Both the position numbers and the translations under genes were made by a program. From NCBI GenBank assembly GCA_028280405.1, contig JANQLW010000017.1, positions 1 to 64,000 on the forward strand: a stretch of DNA of 64,000 nucleotides. Reading direction: 5' to 3'. Below, one piece after another: positions 38,081 through 46,184 of this stretch (position 1 is its first letter; each line of letters starts with the position of its first letter). Under the pieces are notes generated by a model. The model made no database searches. It saw only the letters and a list, made by a program, of their open reading frames with translations, and was not told the origin of the DNA. This DNA comes from Bacteroidales bacterium. GTDB lineage: Bacteria > Bacteroidota > Bacteroidia > Bacteroidales > GCA-2711565.

Positions 38081-38101
38081 CATAACAATCTCTTATAAAA
38101 C
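38064..38101. repeat. 38-bp direct repeat, left copy (ATPase 3' end)
   Basis: ACCCAAAGCTACATTAACAT and the next 18 bases (to 38101) are repeated exactly at 54411-54448. The left copy includes the last codons and stop of the ATPase gene. The repeats enclose the 16-kb lanthipeptide segment. Confidence 0.9.
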
Positions 38102-38151
38102 TCCGCCCTTGTCACGCATAAACTTTAACACTAACAACAAGGGCTACCCCC

Positions 38152-38236
38152 GTTAGGCTGAGGCTCTGCCTCAGTCAAACATATCTGAACAGGCTCTGCC
38201 TGAAAATAAACTAACAACAATACAGTAAAAACATCA
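38152..38236. repeat. Direct repeat flanking the ATPase gene, right copy
   Basis: GTTAGGCT to AAAACATCA; near-identical to 36421-36539 apart from the extra hairpin in the left copy and scattered single-base differences. Confidence 0.85.
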
Positions 38237-38245
38237 ATTAAAAAG

Positions 38246-38896
38246 CTATTCAATACTTCCAACCAACTCAACACCAACCTCAAAATAATGTTCAATCTTT
38301 CCCTTATTCTCAATTAGGCCTCTATTGTTTAAAATATTAGGTACATTACAAAAAGCATCCATAATCTTATCATTTCTTACATCTTTAATTGCAGTAGCAT
38401 AATAGAGTAGTGGTATTCTCTCTCCAATTTTTACACTTGGACCAATATTACTATTAAAACCTGCCAACTTCCAGCTATACTTAAGATCTTTTCTATTAAC
38501 TCTTAACTTTTTATACAAACCAAGCTCTCCTATTCTAAACTGTAATAACTCAATGCTATCATTTTTAGAGTAGCTATATATTCTTAAAGTAAACTTATTA
38601 GAATCCAGCTTTGTAAAAATCAAATTATAATACCCCTTTGGAGCCCTTTCCTTATTCTCTAAGATATGATCAAATTCATTTAGCAGTTGCTCATTTAAAT
38701 ACTCGTGAACATAAACATTCACATATGGCTCATCATCAGATTAAAACTCAAACTTATGATAATTAAAGCCCATCATATCCATAAAAGTGTAAATATCCAC
38801 ATCATCCTTTTCAGGAATAAAAACAATCTTATTCCCTTGGGAAAATCCTTTTAAGCACAATACTAAAAAAACAAGTCCTAAATAATACTTTTTCAT
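38246..38896 (-). pseudogene. Secreted protein gene interrupted by one in-frame stop
   Basis: Reading from ATG 38896: signal peptide MKKYYLGLVFLVLCLKGFSQ, then short mature sequence to YHKFEF and a TAA at 38741-38743. The same frame continues without shift SDDEPYVNVYVHEYLNEQLL and on to the stop at 38246. A single base change explains the interruption. The combined product would be about 216 residues. No known family recognised. Could be read through or be a true pseudogene. Confidence 0.65.
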
Positions 38897-39517
38897 TTTT
38901 ATAAGAATAAGCTTAATAAATGTCGAGGCTAAAAACATCATTCTTTTCAAAAACCTGATAACAAATTAAAACGTGAATAGGAATACTAGTTAAAATAGAA
39001 AATATGCTTTCCTAGGAAGTAAAAACGAAAACATATTAAAGCAAAACTAAGTAATATCAAATATAATAAAACTTAACTTATTAATCTAGTCTATATTACG
39101 ATGAGTCTCATATCCTAGTCAAATTTTCATTGTTACGTAAAATTATACAAAGAGTCACTCTACTCCAGCCCTTCTGTTATTTATTTAAGTCAATTTACCT
39201 GGTATTGACGGGATTTTTGTTTGGTTAACCCACGTATAGCCTATTGTGCTAAGCCACCCTACTAATTTATCAGTAACAGACAAGTATTATTTATAAATTA
39301 ATCATAAAATTACAGGAAATTTCATACTTTTGCTTAGTATATTAAAGTTTACTCCCCGAACATTAATATGTTAAGTGTTAAAATAATTTAAATTATTTTA
39401 ACAACAATTCTATACTTATATACAGTATTTAGAAATATGTATTAATAATATTAGTTTTTAATTATTATCATTTTTTAGCTATCATCTAAACATTTCAACT
39501 TATGTTTTAAATCTAAA
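38897..39517. other. Gene-free region upstream of the LytTR gene
   Basis: No gene seen. Holds a degraded copy (about 39170-39255) of the element at 54245-54300 (shared TTATTTATTTAAGTCA and CCCACGTATAGCCTATT), and a TACTTTTG box at 39325-39332 as candidate promoter. The 185-base distance from that box to the LytTR start implies a long leader. Confidence 0.5.
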
Positions 39518-39859
39518 ATGGAAGATAATTACTTTTTAATAGAAACCGAGTGTAAAATTCAGAAAATATATTTATCTGAAATTTTATATATTTCAATTGA
39601 TAGTGGTATAACTTATTTCCAACTATTAAATATACAAGTAGGCTGTAACAAATCTTTAAAAGAGTTAAGTGAATGTCTTCCAGATTATTTTGTAAGAATT
39701 AATCGATTTTGTACAATTAATATATTCACAGTCATTGAATTTATAAAAAAAGACCGAATTCTAATATTATCAAATAAAGAAAGATTAATTGTCTCATACA
39801 GAAATGTCAAAAATGTAATAAATATTTTAAGAATACATTCAATTAACGTTTATTCATAA
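39518..39859 (+). CDS. Stand-alone LytTR-domain DNA-binding protein
   Basis: A 113-residue protein consisting essentially of a LytTR domain: a beta-strand start (YLSEILYISIDSG), SLKELSECLPDYFVRINRF, and RLIVSYRNVKNVIN. No receiver or membrane part. LytTR proteins bind direct repeats upstream of target genes, often bacteriocin genes. Placed 127 bases before the lanthipeptide precursor, it is the probable regulator of the cluster. How it senses a signal without a receiver is unknown. Confidence 0.85.
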   Translation: MEDNYFLIETECKIQKIYLSEILYISIDSGITYFQLLNIQVGCNKSLKELSECLPDYFVRINRFCTINIFTVIEFIKKDRILILSNKERLIVSYRNVKNVINILRIHSINVYS

Positions 39860-39938
39860 TTTTTGTACAGTTAATAACTTTTTCATCGCAATAAGTTACA
39901 CATTCTAACAATAATAAAAACTGCAGTAACCAGGAATT

Positions 39939-39946
39939 TAATTTTG
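39939..39946 (+). promoter_or_regulatory. Candidate -7 box of the lanthipeptide precursor
   Basis: TAATTTTG lies 40 bases before the precursor ATG. Two AGTTA-type sites at 39869 and 39894 in the intervening region could be LytTR half-sites but their 25-bp spacing is not a standard match. Confidence 0.35.
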
Positions 39947-39986
39947 TAATAATTTAATTCATTGTTATTAACAAAAATTTATTACT

Positions 39987-40205
39987 ATGAAAAACAACAA
40001 ATTAAAATTAAAGTTTGAAAAAGAAACTATTGCAAACCTAAACATGAAAAATACCAAAGGCGGTACAATTCCCACTGCGACATTAACTGTAGATATAGTT
40101 ACATGGACTACAGATATTACTGGAGATATTGATATCCCTACAATTGGACATGATGATGGTCCATGGTGTTTTAGTGCTGAAGCTGGATGGTGTAGAGGAG
40201 TTTAG
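39987..40205 (+). CDS. Class I lanthipeptide-like precursor
   Basis: 72 residues. Leader KLKLKFEKETIANLNMKNTK ends in GG (25-26). The FxKETIANLN part resembles Bacteroidota class I lanthipeptide leaders, which are read by LanB. The core (27-72) has nine Thr, one Ser (S63) and two Cys (C61, C69), so at most two lanthionine rings with several extra dehydrated residues possible. LanC, split LanB and C39 exporter genes follow, although after an insertion. Confidence 0.78.
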   Translation: MKNNKLKLKFEKETIANLNMKNTKGGTIPTATLTVDIVTWTTDITGDIDIPTIGHDDGPWCFSAEAGWCRGV

Positions 40206-40228
40206 AGCACAGATTTAGTCACAATTTT

Positions 40229-40267
40229 AATATACTTATGTAGTGACTCTTACTGCATAAGTATATT
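40229..40267 (+). terminator. Hairpin after the lanthipeptide precursor gene
   Basis: AATATACTTATG (40229-40240) pairs perfectly with CATAAGTATATT (40256-40267) around a 15-base loop. It lies 23 bases after the precursor stop, parallel to the hairpin after the other RiPP precursor. Probable attenuator or 3' end stabiliser. Confidence 0.65.
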
Positions 40268-40284
40268 GCATATATAAATACATT

Positions 40285-42018
40285 ATGAAATTATATAAAG
40301 TAGGAATAATATTTTCAATCTTCATATTAGTGTTTTCCTGTTCTGGAAATCCTATTAATCTAAAAAGGATAAACCCAGATTTAGATAAATTATTTATTGT
40401 CAATAAGTACAATTACACGCCGAATTTTAAAAGCTTTAATAAAAAGGGTCGTATTTATTACTATATTAAAATTTGGGGCTTTTTAAAGTATCATTCATCT
40501 AACAATGATAACACAGATTGGCAAGAAATATTTGAAAACGATATTATTTTACTTGATAATCTTAATAAAAAAGAATTTAATAATAGTTTAAAAAAAATAC
40601 TATCACTAAACACGCTACAAAGTAAAAAGAGTATTAAAAATAAAGTTTCAGATTATGCATTAATTGATAATAGTTGGTTTAGTGACACTCTATACTTTGA
40701 ACAAGAAGTAATTAACAAATTACATTATTTATTTGATAATTATGAAATTAGTAAGAATCCAAATATTAAAAATTTGTTTTCAGGAAATTTAAGAATTAAA
40801 AAAATTAATGACAATGTAATTGCATTTCCATCATTAGATAAAAGGCTTTTAAGTCTTGCTTATTATTGGAATATAATTAACTATTTTTATGTTTATAAGA
40901 ACTATATGGACGATAAGTGGGATGATGTTCTGATTAACATTATTCCTGATTTTATCTCAAGTAAAAATAAGATAGATTATTATAAGTCTATTAAAAAACT
41001 AACAAGTCACTTAAATGACTGTCATTCTATTGTTAGATCAAATGAATTGGACAGCATTGTATTTGGTTTTAATGTACCTAACTTTAGAGTAAAAAAAATA
41101 AATAACACATTTATTGTTAAAAAAATTAGAGTTTCAGATACTATTAAAAGTGAAATTCAAATAGGAGACGAAATACTTTCAATTAATGGTGTAGAAATAG
41201 AAAAAAGATACAATAATCTTAAATTATACTTTAAAGGTGCGAATTTACCCTCAGAGCAAAGAATAATAACTCCTTACATTTTTGCAACAAATTCAAAATT
41301 CATGACCTTAATAATAAGAAGAGAGGGTGAAAGAAAACAAATTAAAATTAAGCTAAGGAATTATAAGTATTATGTAAACAAGGAATTAGAATTAATCAAT
41401 TCATTAAAAAATAAGTTTGTAGCGAAAAAAATTAATGACAATACGTATTATGTAAACTTAGAACATATTTCTGAATTAAACTTTAATGAGAACTTTGAAA
41501 AATTACGAGATATAAAAAATATTATATTAGATTTAAGATGCTATCCTAGCCAGAAAACCGTTTATAAAATAACAGATTTCATTTTACCAAAAAGCACGGA
41601 ATTTTTTACATCAACATATTCTGATGTAAAACATCCTGGGATGCTAAAAATTAACCAAGGATATAAATTAGGTAAGGATTCTAGTAATTCATATAGGGGA
41701 AATGTTTATGTATTAGTTAATGAAAACACTCAGAGTATGGCAGAATTTCTAGTTATGGCATTACAAACATCTCCTAAAGTTAAAATTATTGGGAGTCAAA
41801 CTGCCGGTTCAAATGGTAATGTTGCTAGAATATATTTTCCAGGGAAAATAATTTCTTTCTTTTCTGGTATTGGTATTTATTACCCAGATTTTACACCAAC
41901 TCAAAGGATCGGCATTAGAATTAATTATAATGTAAATCAAACAATTAACGGAATAAAAAATAAAAAAGATGAAATACTGAATTTTGCAATAAAACTTATT
42001 ACTGATGGAGGAGAATAA
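40285..42018 (+). CDS. S41 family peptidase lipoprotein (CtpA-like)
   Basis: A 577-residue lipoprotein (lipobox VFSC) with a PDZ-like region (IQIGDEILSINGVEIEK) and the S41 tail-specific protease domain with catalytic S484 in NTQSMAEF followed by GSQTAGSNG. In other Bacteroidota lanthipeptide clusters such proteases occur next to the precursor; they may trim or act as immunity/maturation factors in the periplasm. It starts about 80 bases after the precursor. Confidence 0.82.
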   Translation: MKLYKVGIIFSIFILVFSCSGNPINLKRINPDLDKLFIVNKYNYTPNFKSFNKKGRIYYYIKIWGFLKYHSSNNDNTDWQEIFENDIILLDNLNKKEFNNSLKKILSLNTLQSKKSIKNKVSDYALIDNSWFSDTLYFEQEVINKLHYLFDNYEISKNPNIKNLFSGNLRIKKINDNVIAFPSLDKRLLSLAYYWNIINYFYVYKNYMDDKWDDVLINIIPDFISSKNKIDYYKSIKKLTSHLNDCHSIVRSNELDSIVFGFNVPNFRVKKINNTFIVKKIRVSDTIKSEIQIGDEILSINGVEIEKRYNNLKLYFKGANLPSEQRIITPYIFATNSKFMTLIIRREGERKQIKIKLRNYKYYVNKELELINSLKNKFVAKKINDNTYYVNLEHISELNFNENFEKLRDIKNIILDLRCYPSQKTVYKITDFILPKSTEFFTSTYSDVKHPGMLKINQGYKLGKDSSNSYRGNVYVLVNENTQSMAEFLVMALQTSPKVKIIGSQTAGSNGNVARIYFPGKIISFFSGIGIYYPDFTPTQRIGIRINYNVNQTINGIKNKKDEILNFAIKLITDGGE

Positions 42019-42099
42019 AATATTTCATAAAAATATCCTGTTAAAGAATAAAGAAAGGTAATGTCATACGACTTGACAGTAAAATAAATTAAGTTTTTC

Positions 42100-42130
42100 T
42101 TGACTTCAATGTTTTTAATCGTTATTTTTG
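42100..42130 (+). promoter_or_regulatory. Promoter of the IS1595-type transposase
   Basis: TTG at 42100-42102 and TATTTTTG at 42123-42130 with 20 bases between; ATG at 42162. Confidence 0.45.
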
Positions 42131-42161
42131 TATTAGTTAATGACAGTTAAAAATATTAGCC

Positions 42162-43028
42162 ATGAATATAATTCAAATTTACAAAAGATTTCCAACACAG
42201 CAAAGCTGTATAGATCACTTAGAAAGAGTTAGATGGGATAATACACCCACTTGTCCTTATTGTAAGTCCACAAGACAAACTCCGAGAAAAAACACTAATC
42301 GTTATCATTGTAATAGTTGTAATACATCTTACAGTGTAATGGTTGGGACTATATTTCATAATACCAAGTTGGACTTTCAAAAATGGTTTTTGGCTATTAC
42401 ACTTGTTTTAAATGCTAAAAAGGGTTTAAGTGCAAGACAATTAGGCCGGGATATAGAGGTAACAAAAGACACAGCTTGGTATATGTTAATGAGGTTACGT
42501 AAAGCTATGGTTGAATATGGTGAATTATTGCAGGGCATTGTAGAAGCTGATGAAACTTATATTGGAGGAAAAAATAAGAATAGACATAAACACAAAAAAA
42601 CTAAGGGTGGTCAAGGCAGAAATACTAAAGACAAAGACGCTGTATTTGGATTAGTAGAAAGGGGTGGTAAAGTAATGGCTCAAAAAGTAAACAAAGTTGA
42701 TGGAAGAACTCTAAAAACTATCATTAACAGAAATGTAGAAGAAGGAGCAACTGTTTCAACTGATGAATGGAGGTCTTATAATGGATTAGACGGTAAATTT
42801 GAACACTTAATTGTTAAACATGGAGCCGGAATATATGTTGACGGATTAGCACACACTAACACAATGGAAGGTTTTTGGAGTTTATTAAAACGTGGTGTTA
42901 TCGGTCAATTTCACAATGTAAGTTCTAAATATCTAAACAAATACATTAATGAATTCTGCTACAGATATAACAATAGGAATAACAATCAAATTTTTGAATT
43001 AACTTTACAAAAAGCATTAAATATTTAA
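42162..43028 (+). mobile_element. IS1595-family transposase (ISXO2-like)
   Basis: A 288-residue transposase: an N-terminal zinc ribbon (CPYC...CNSC, about 27-52) and an ISXO2-like DDE-type domain with EADETYIGGKNK, VSTDEWRSYNG and HTNTMEGFWSLLKRGVIG. The frame is intact. I could not find a convincing terminal inverted repeat pair or target duplication, so the element limits are uncertain; candidate right end GGACCTAAC at 43030. It splits the precursor/S41 pair from LanC. Confidence 0.85.
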
Positions 43029-43149
43029 AGGACCTAACAAATCTAATTGTTTGTTTTTAACATGTTATAAATCAATAATTTGTATTTTGGAGCGTTTTTT
43101 TTAAAAAATACAAATATCTATATATCAATAATTTAAACTTGGACCCATT

Positions 43150-44037
43150 ATGGAAAAAAAATTAACTTCTACACCATTTATTGGTGAAGTAACTATTGGA
43201 GATAAAAATATTCCTTGTGCCGTATTATACCCAGAGAGTGAAGAACCAATCCGTGTTTTTATTCAAAGAGAAATTGTTGGATTATTGACTGGTAATAAAA
43301 AAGGCGGTCTTCAAAGGTATCTTAATCCTAAAAATTTGCAACCATATATACCAGATAAATTTAAAGATGGTATTAATGAATCTGTTATTAAGTTTGAACT
43401 AAATGGCAGGGTTGCTCATGGGTTTATAGGTGATGATTTAATTGATTTGTGTAAAATGTATTACTATGCAAGAAAACACGATGATATTCTACCATCTCAA
43501 GAACATTTAGCTGATGTTGCAGAGATAATAATATTTGCTTTTGCTAAAACAGGAGTTAATAGTATTATTGATGAGGCAACCGGATTTCAGGATATACGAG
43601 TAAAAGACGCTTTAAACACTATACTCAACAAGTTTTTGTTGGATGAAGTAAAGAGGTATAAAGTAACTTATCCTTTAGAATTATATAAACAATGGTTTAG
43701 GCTTAATAATTGGGAGTGGAGAGCTGAAAACGTACAAAAGAGACCCGGCGTTATTGGTAAATGGACAAATAAATATATCTATTCAAGATTAGCTCCAGGT
43801 CTTTTGAAAGAATTAGAAAGAAAGAATCCCAAAAATGAAAAAGGATATAGAGAACATAAGCATTTTCAATTTTTGACTGATGATATTGGAGAACCTAAGT
43901 TAAGAGAGTTTTTTGGTGGACTAATAGCACTTGCAAAAGCTACAACAAATTGGAGAAAATATATAGAAATGGTTAATAGAGTATATCCTGAATATGGAGA
44001 AACAATGTTTTTGAATTTAGATTTTGAAGAAGAATAA
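43150..44037 (+). CDS. P63C domain-containing protein
   Basis: A 295-residue protein with the P63C phage-type domain: TPFIGEVTIGDKNIPCAVL at the start, the DIRVKDALNTILNKF segment and the C-terminal HKHFQFLTDDIGEPKLREFF. These proteins are found in phages and mobile elements; function is unknown. Placed between the IS1595 gene and structured element B, and probably imported with the insertion. Codons are AT-rich like the surroundings. Confidence 0.75.
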   Translation: MEKKLTSTPFIGEVTIGDKNIPCAVLYPESEEPIRVFIQREIVGLLTGNKKGGLQRYLNPKNLQPYIPDKFKDGINESVIKFELNGRVAHGFIGDDLIDLCKMYYYARKHDDILPSQEHLADVAEIIIFAFAKTGVNSIIDEATGFQDIRVKDALNTILNKFLLDEVKRYKVTYPLELYKQWFRLNNWEWRAENVQKRPGVIGKWTNKYIYSRLAPGLLKELERKNPKNEKGYREHKHFQFLTDDIGEPKLREFFGGLIALAKATTNWRKYIEMVNRVYPEYGETMFLNLDFEEE

Positions 44038-44072
44038 TAAAGTTGTATCATTGCATCTGAAAGATATAATAA

Positions 44073-44228
44073 AATAGCGTTACTGTATTCTTGATGTGAA
44101 AATCGGCAATTTTCAATCAGTACACAGAATAGAAGTGATGCTCACGCCTAGCGTGGGCTACTTTTTTATGTACAAGGTATGCCGATACCACAAGTTAGAA
44201 AAAGTATTTCCCCACGCTATTTTTTTTG
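44073..44228 (+). ncRNA. Structured RNA-like element, copy B
   Basis: Outer stem AATAGCGT (44073-44080) pairs with ACGCTATT (44214-44221), followed by TTTTTTTG. Inner stems ATCGGCA/TGCCGAT (44102-44108, 44180-44186) and GTACA/TGTAC (44120-44124, 44169-44173). Apical hairpin GCTCACGC-CTA-GCGTGGGC (44140-44158) then TACTTTTTT. Shares outer stem, apical hairpin and T-run with copy A but has a different inner stem. A small RNA or the DNA end of a mobile element; family unrecognised. Confidence 0.5.
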
Positions 44229-44267
44229 TTAATGCTCTGAGGGGAAAGGGAGCATAATACAAAAACT

Positions 44268-44789
44268 ATGAAAAGATTCATCTATTTACTTGTTCTATTA
44301 TTAGTTATTTCTTGTAGTAAGAAAGAATTGAATATTAACAATAATTATCTTGAATATAATAATGTCAGATATAGCCTATCATATGGAGCAATAACTTATA
44401 ACATCCATACTTCTCAGCATTTTTCAGATACTACTTTTGGCATTTCTCTGTTCTCTGTGAAAATAGAAACCAAAAAGGTTGGAGATGAAATTATTATACT
44501 AAATGGAGATGAGGTAAGAGGGTGTCAGGGTATTACAGTTGATATTGATTTTAAAGCACCATTGAAAGAGAAAACTTATCATATCCTTCCTAATCATGGA
44601 GAAGTTATAAAAGATTTTGACCCTGAATCAGATATATCAGGAGACCAAATAAAGTATGGTTTATTGTCTGTAAAAAAAGACGGAGATATTTATGAACTCT
44701 CATGGGAAGGATTTACTCAAAAAGAATTTGAGTATACTGTATATTATAAAGGCAGATTGGATGAGTTTTGGCATACAATTTATTATTAA
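44268..44789 (+). CDS. Hypothetical lipoprotein
   Basis: 173 residues with a signal peptide and lipobox VISC, then mostly beta-strand sequence with YGLLSVKKDGDIYELSWEGF. Bacteroidota-type small lipoprotein of unknown family. Lies 40 bases after element B. A stop-bounded frame without ATG at about 44822-45003 (translating to PRKASIDLEPKKWFKKALIR and ending FKKVKDY) lies between it and lanC; it may be a gene remnant. Confidence 0.65.
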   Translation: MKRFIYLLVLLLVISCSKKELNINNNYLEYNNVRYSLSYGAITYNIHTSQHFSDTTFGISLFSVKIETKKVGDEIIILNGDEVRGCQGITVDIDFKAPLKEKTYHILPNHGEVIKDFDPESDISGDQIKYGLLSVKKDGDIYELSWEGFTQKEFEYTVYYKGRLDEFWHTIYY

Positions 44790-45018
44790 TACATATTATA
44801 TAATTGTGTAAACTAATATATAGTCGCCTGAAATAAATCTAATCGCAGGCCTGGGGATTAAAAACATAACAATAGAATACATACCAAGAAAAGCATCTAT
44901 TGACCTGGAGCCTAAAAAATGGTTTAAGAAAGCATTAATAAGGCTTATTTATTTTGATTTAGATAGGAAAAGTTCAGAATTTAAAAAAGTAAAAGATTAT
45001 TAGTCGCTGTCAACTGAT

Positions 45019-46176
45019 ATGACATTACCTAAAGAAATTATCGACTACCTAAAAAAATTCAATCAAAATGACAATTCCATTTATGGTTTCTTTGGAGGCA
45101 ACTTGGCATTAATTAATTATGGTGTAAATAATAATAATGAAATTTTATTGAAAATTGGATTGAAGAGGATTAAAGAATCTATTAGTAGTTTGAGTATAGC
45201 AAGAAACAAACACCAATCATATTCCAATGGATTTATATCAAGCGGTATTATTGCGGACTATCTAGTTAGAAAAGATTTAATCGATACTGATAATGATTTT
45301 TTTAACTTAATTGATAAAATTGCTTTCACATATGGACAGAATTATCTTAAAGCAAAAAATTTTGACTTTATTTCTGGGTCGACTGGAATAGGTTTCTATT
45401 TTGAAAAAAGAATTAAAGAGAATAAGCTTGCAACTCTTTTTATAGAAAACTGGATTTCAGATGTTAACAAAAATGTAAAAAATGATAATATTTCAATATA
45501 TGACATTTACTTAAGTAAAAAGGAATCTAAAATAATTAATTGTGGATTAGCTCATGGATTACCAGCAATATTAAAACTTTCTATAAAGCTATTATATCAT
45601 TTACCTAATGATGAGCGATTAAAAAACATTATAGATTCCATAGTTAAGTTTTTGCTTTCTATTAAATGTAATTCTAATTCATTGTATTATTTCCCACATA
45701 CTATTAATCCTGAACATATTAATACTAAAGCTGACTTATTTAGCAGACTAGCATGGTGCTATGGAGATTTAAGTTTATGTTATATTCTTCTACAAACAGC
45801 AAAAGTTATAGATGATGACTATTTATATAAATATTCAATCGAAATTATAAAAAAGATTACATCTCGTAGAACTCAAAATGAAACAGGAATTGTTGATGCA
45901 GGCCTATGCCATGGTTCTTCTGGGGTTGCTCATATTTTTAATCGAATCCACAAACTAACTGGAATCACATTGCTAAAAGAATCTGTGGAGTTTTGGTTAA
46001 AAAAAACACTAGAATTTTCAGTCAATGGTCAGGGTACTGTAGGTTATAGAATTCCTAATATTTCAAATAAAAAGCATGAAATAGGATTGTTAAATGGTAT
46101 AGCTGGTATAAGTTTATGCTTACAAACTTATTTATATTCAAATTTTGATTGGGATTTTAGTTTAATATTAGATTAG
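45019..46176 (+). CDS. lanC: Lanthionine synthetase C-like protein
   Basis: A 385-residue LanC cyclase-like protein: it adds Cys thiols to dehydroamino acids. Zinc-site motifs are visible: LAWCYGDLSLC and GLCHGSSGVAH, with the fold's GLAHGLPAILK and GLLNGIAGISLCL repeats. Eight bases before lanB, so cotranscribed. It has a normal length and no visible defects, unlike lanB. Confidence 0.87.
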   Translation: MTLPKEIIDYLKKFNQNDNSIYGFFGGNLALINYGVNNNNEILLKIGLKRIKESISSLSIARNKHQSYSNGFISSGIIADYLVRKDLIDTDNDFFNLIDKIAFTYGQNYLKAKNFDFISGSTGIGFYFEKRIKENKLATLFIENWISDVNKNVKNDNISIYDIYLSKKESKIINCGLAHGLPAILKLSIKLLYHLPNDERLKNIIDSIVKFLLSIKCNSNSLYYFPHTINPEHINTKADLFSRLAWCYGDLSLCYILLQTAKVIDDDYLYKYSIEIIKKITSRRTQNETGIVDAGLCHGSSGVAHIFNRIHKLTGITLLKESVEFWLKKTLEFSVNGQGTVGYRIPNISNKKHEIGLLNGIAGISLCLQTYLYSNFDWDFSLILD

Positions 46177-46184
46177 ATTTTTAT

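Noticed and set aside
36421..38236. Integron cassette (attC sites) around the ATPase
   Set aside because: GTTAGGC fits the core attC half-site but the matching RYYYAAC partner is absent and no integron integrase is present; simple direct repeats explain the layout.
42000..43150. Terminal inverted repeats of the IS1595 element
   Set aside because: I compared both flanks and found no convincing pair; limits of the element left open.
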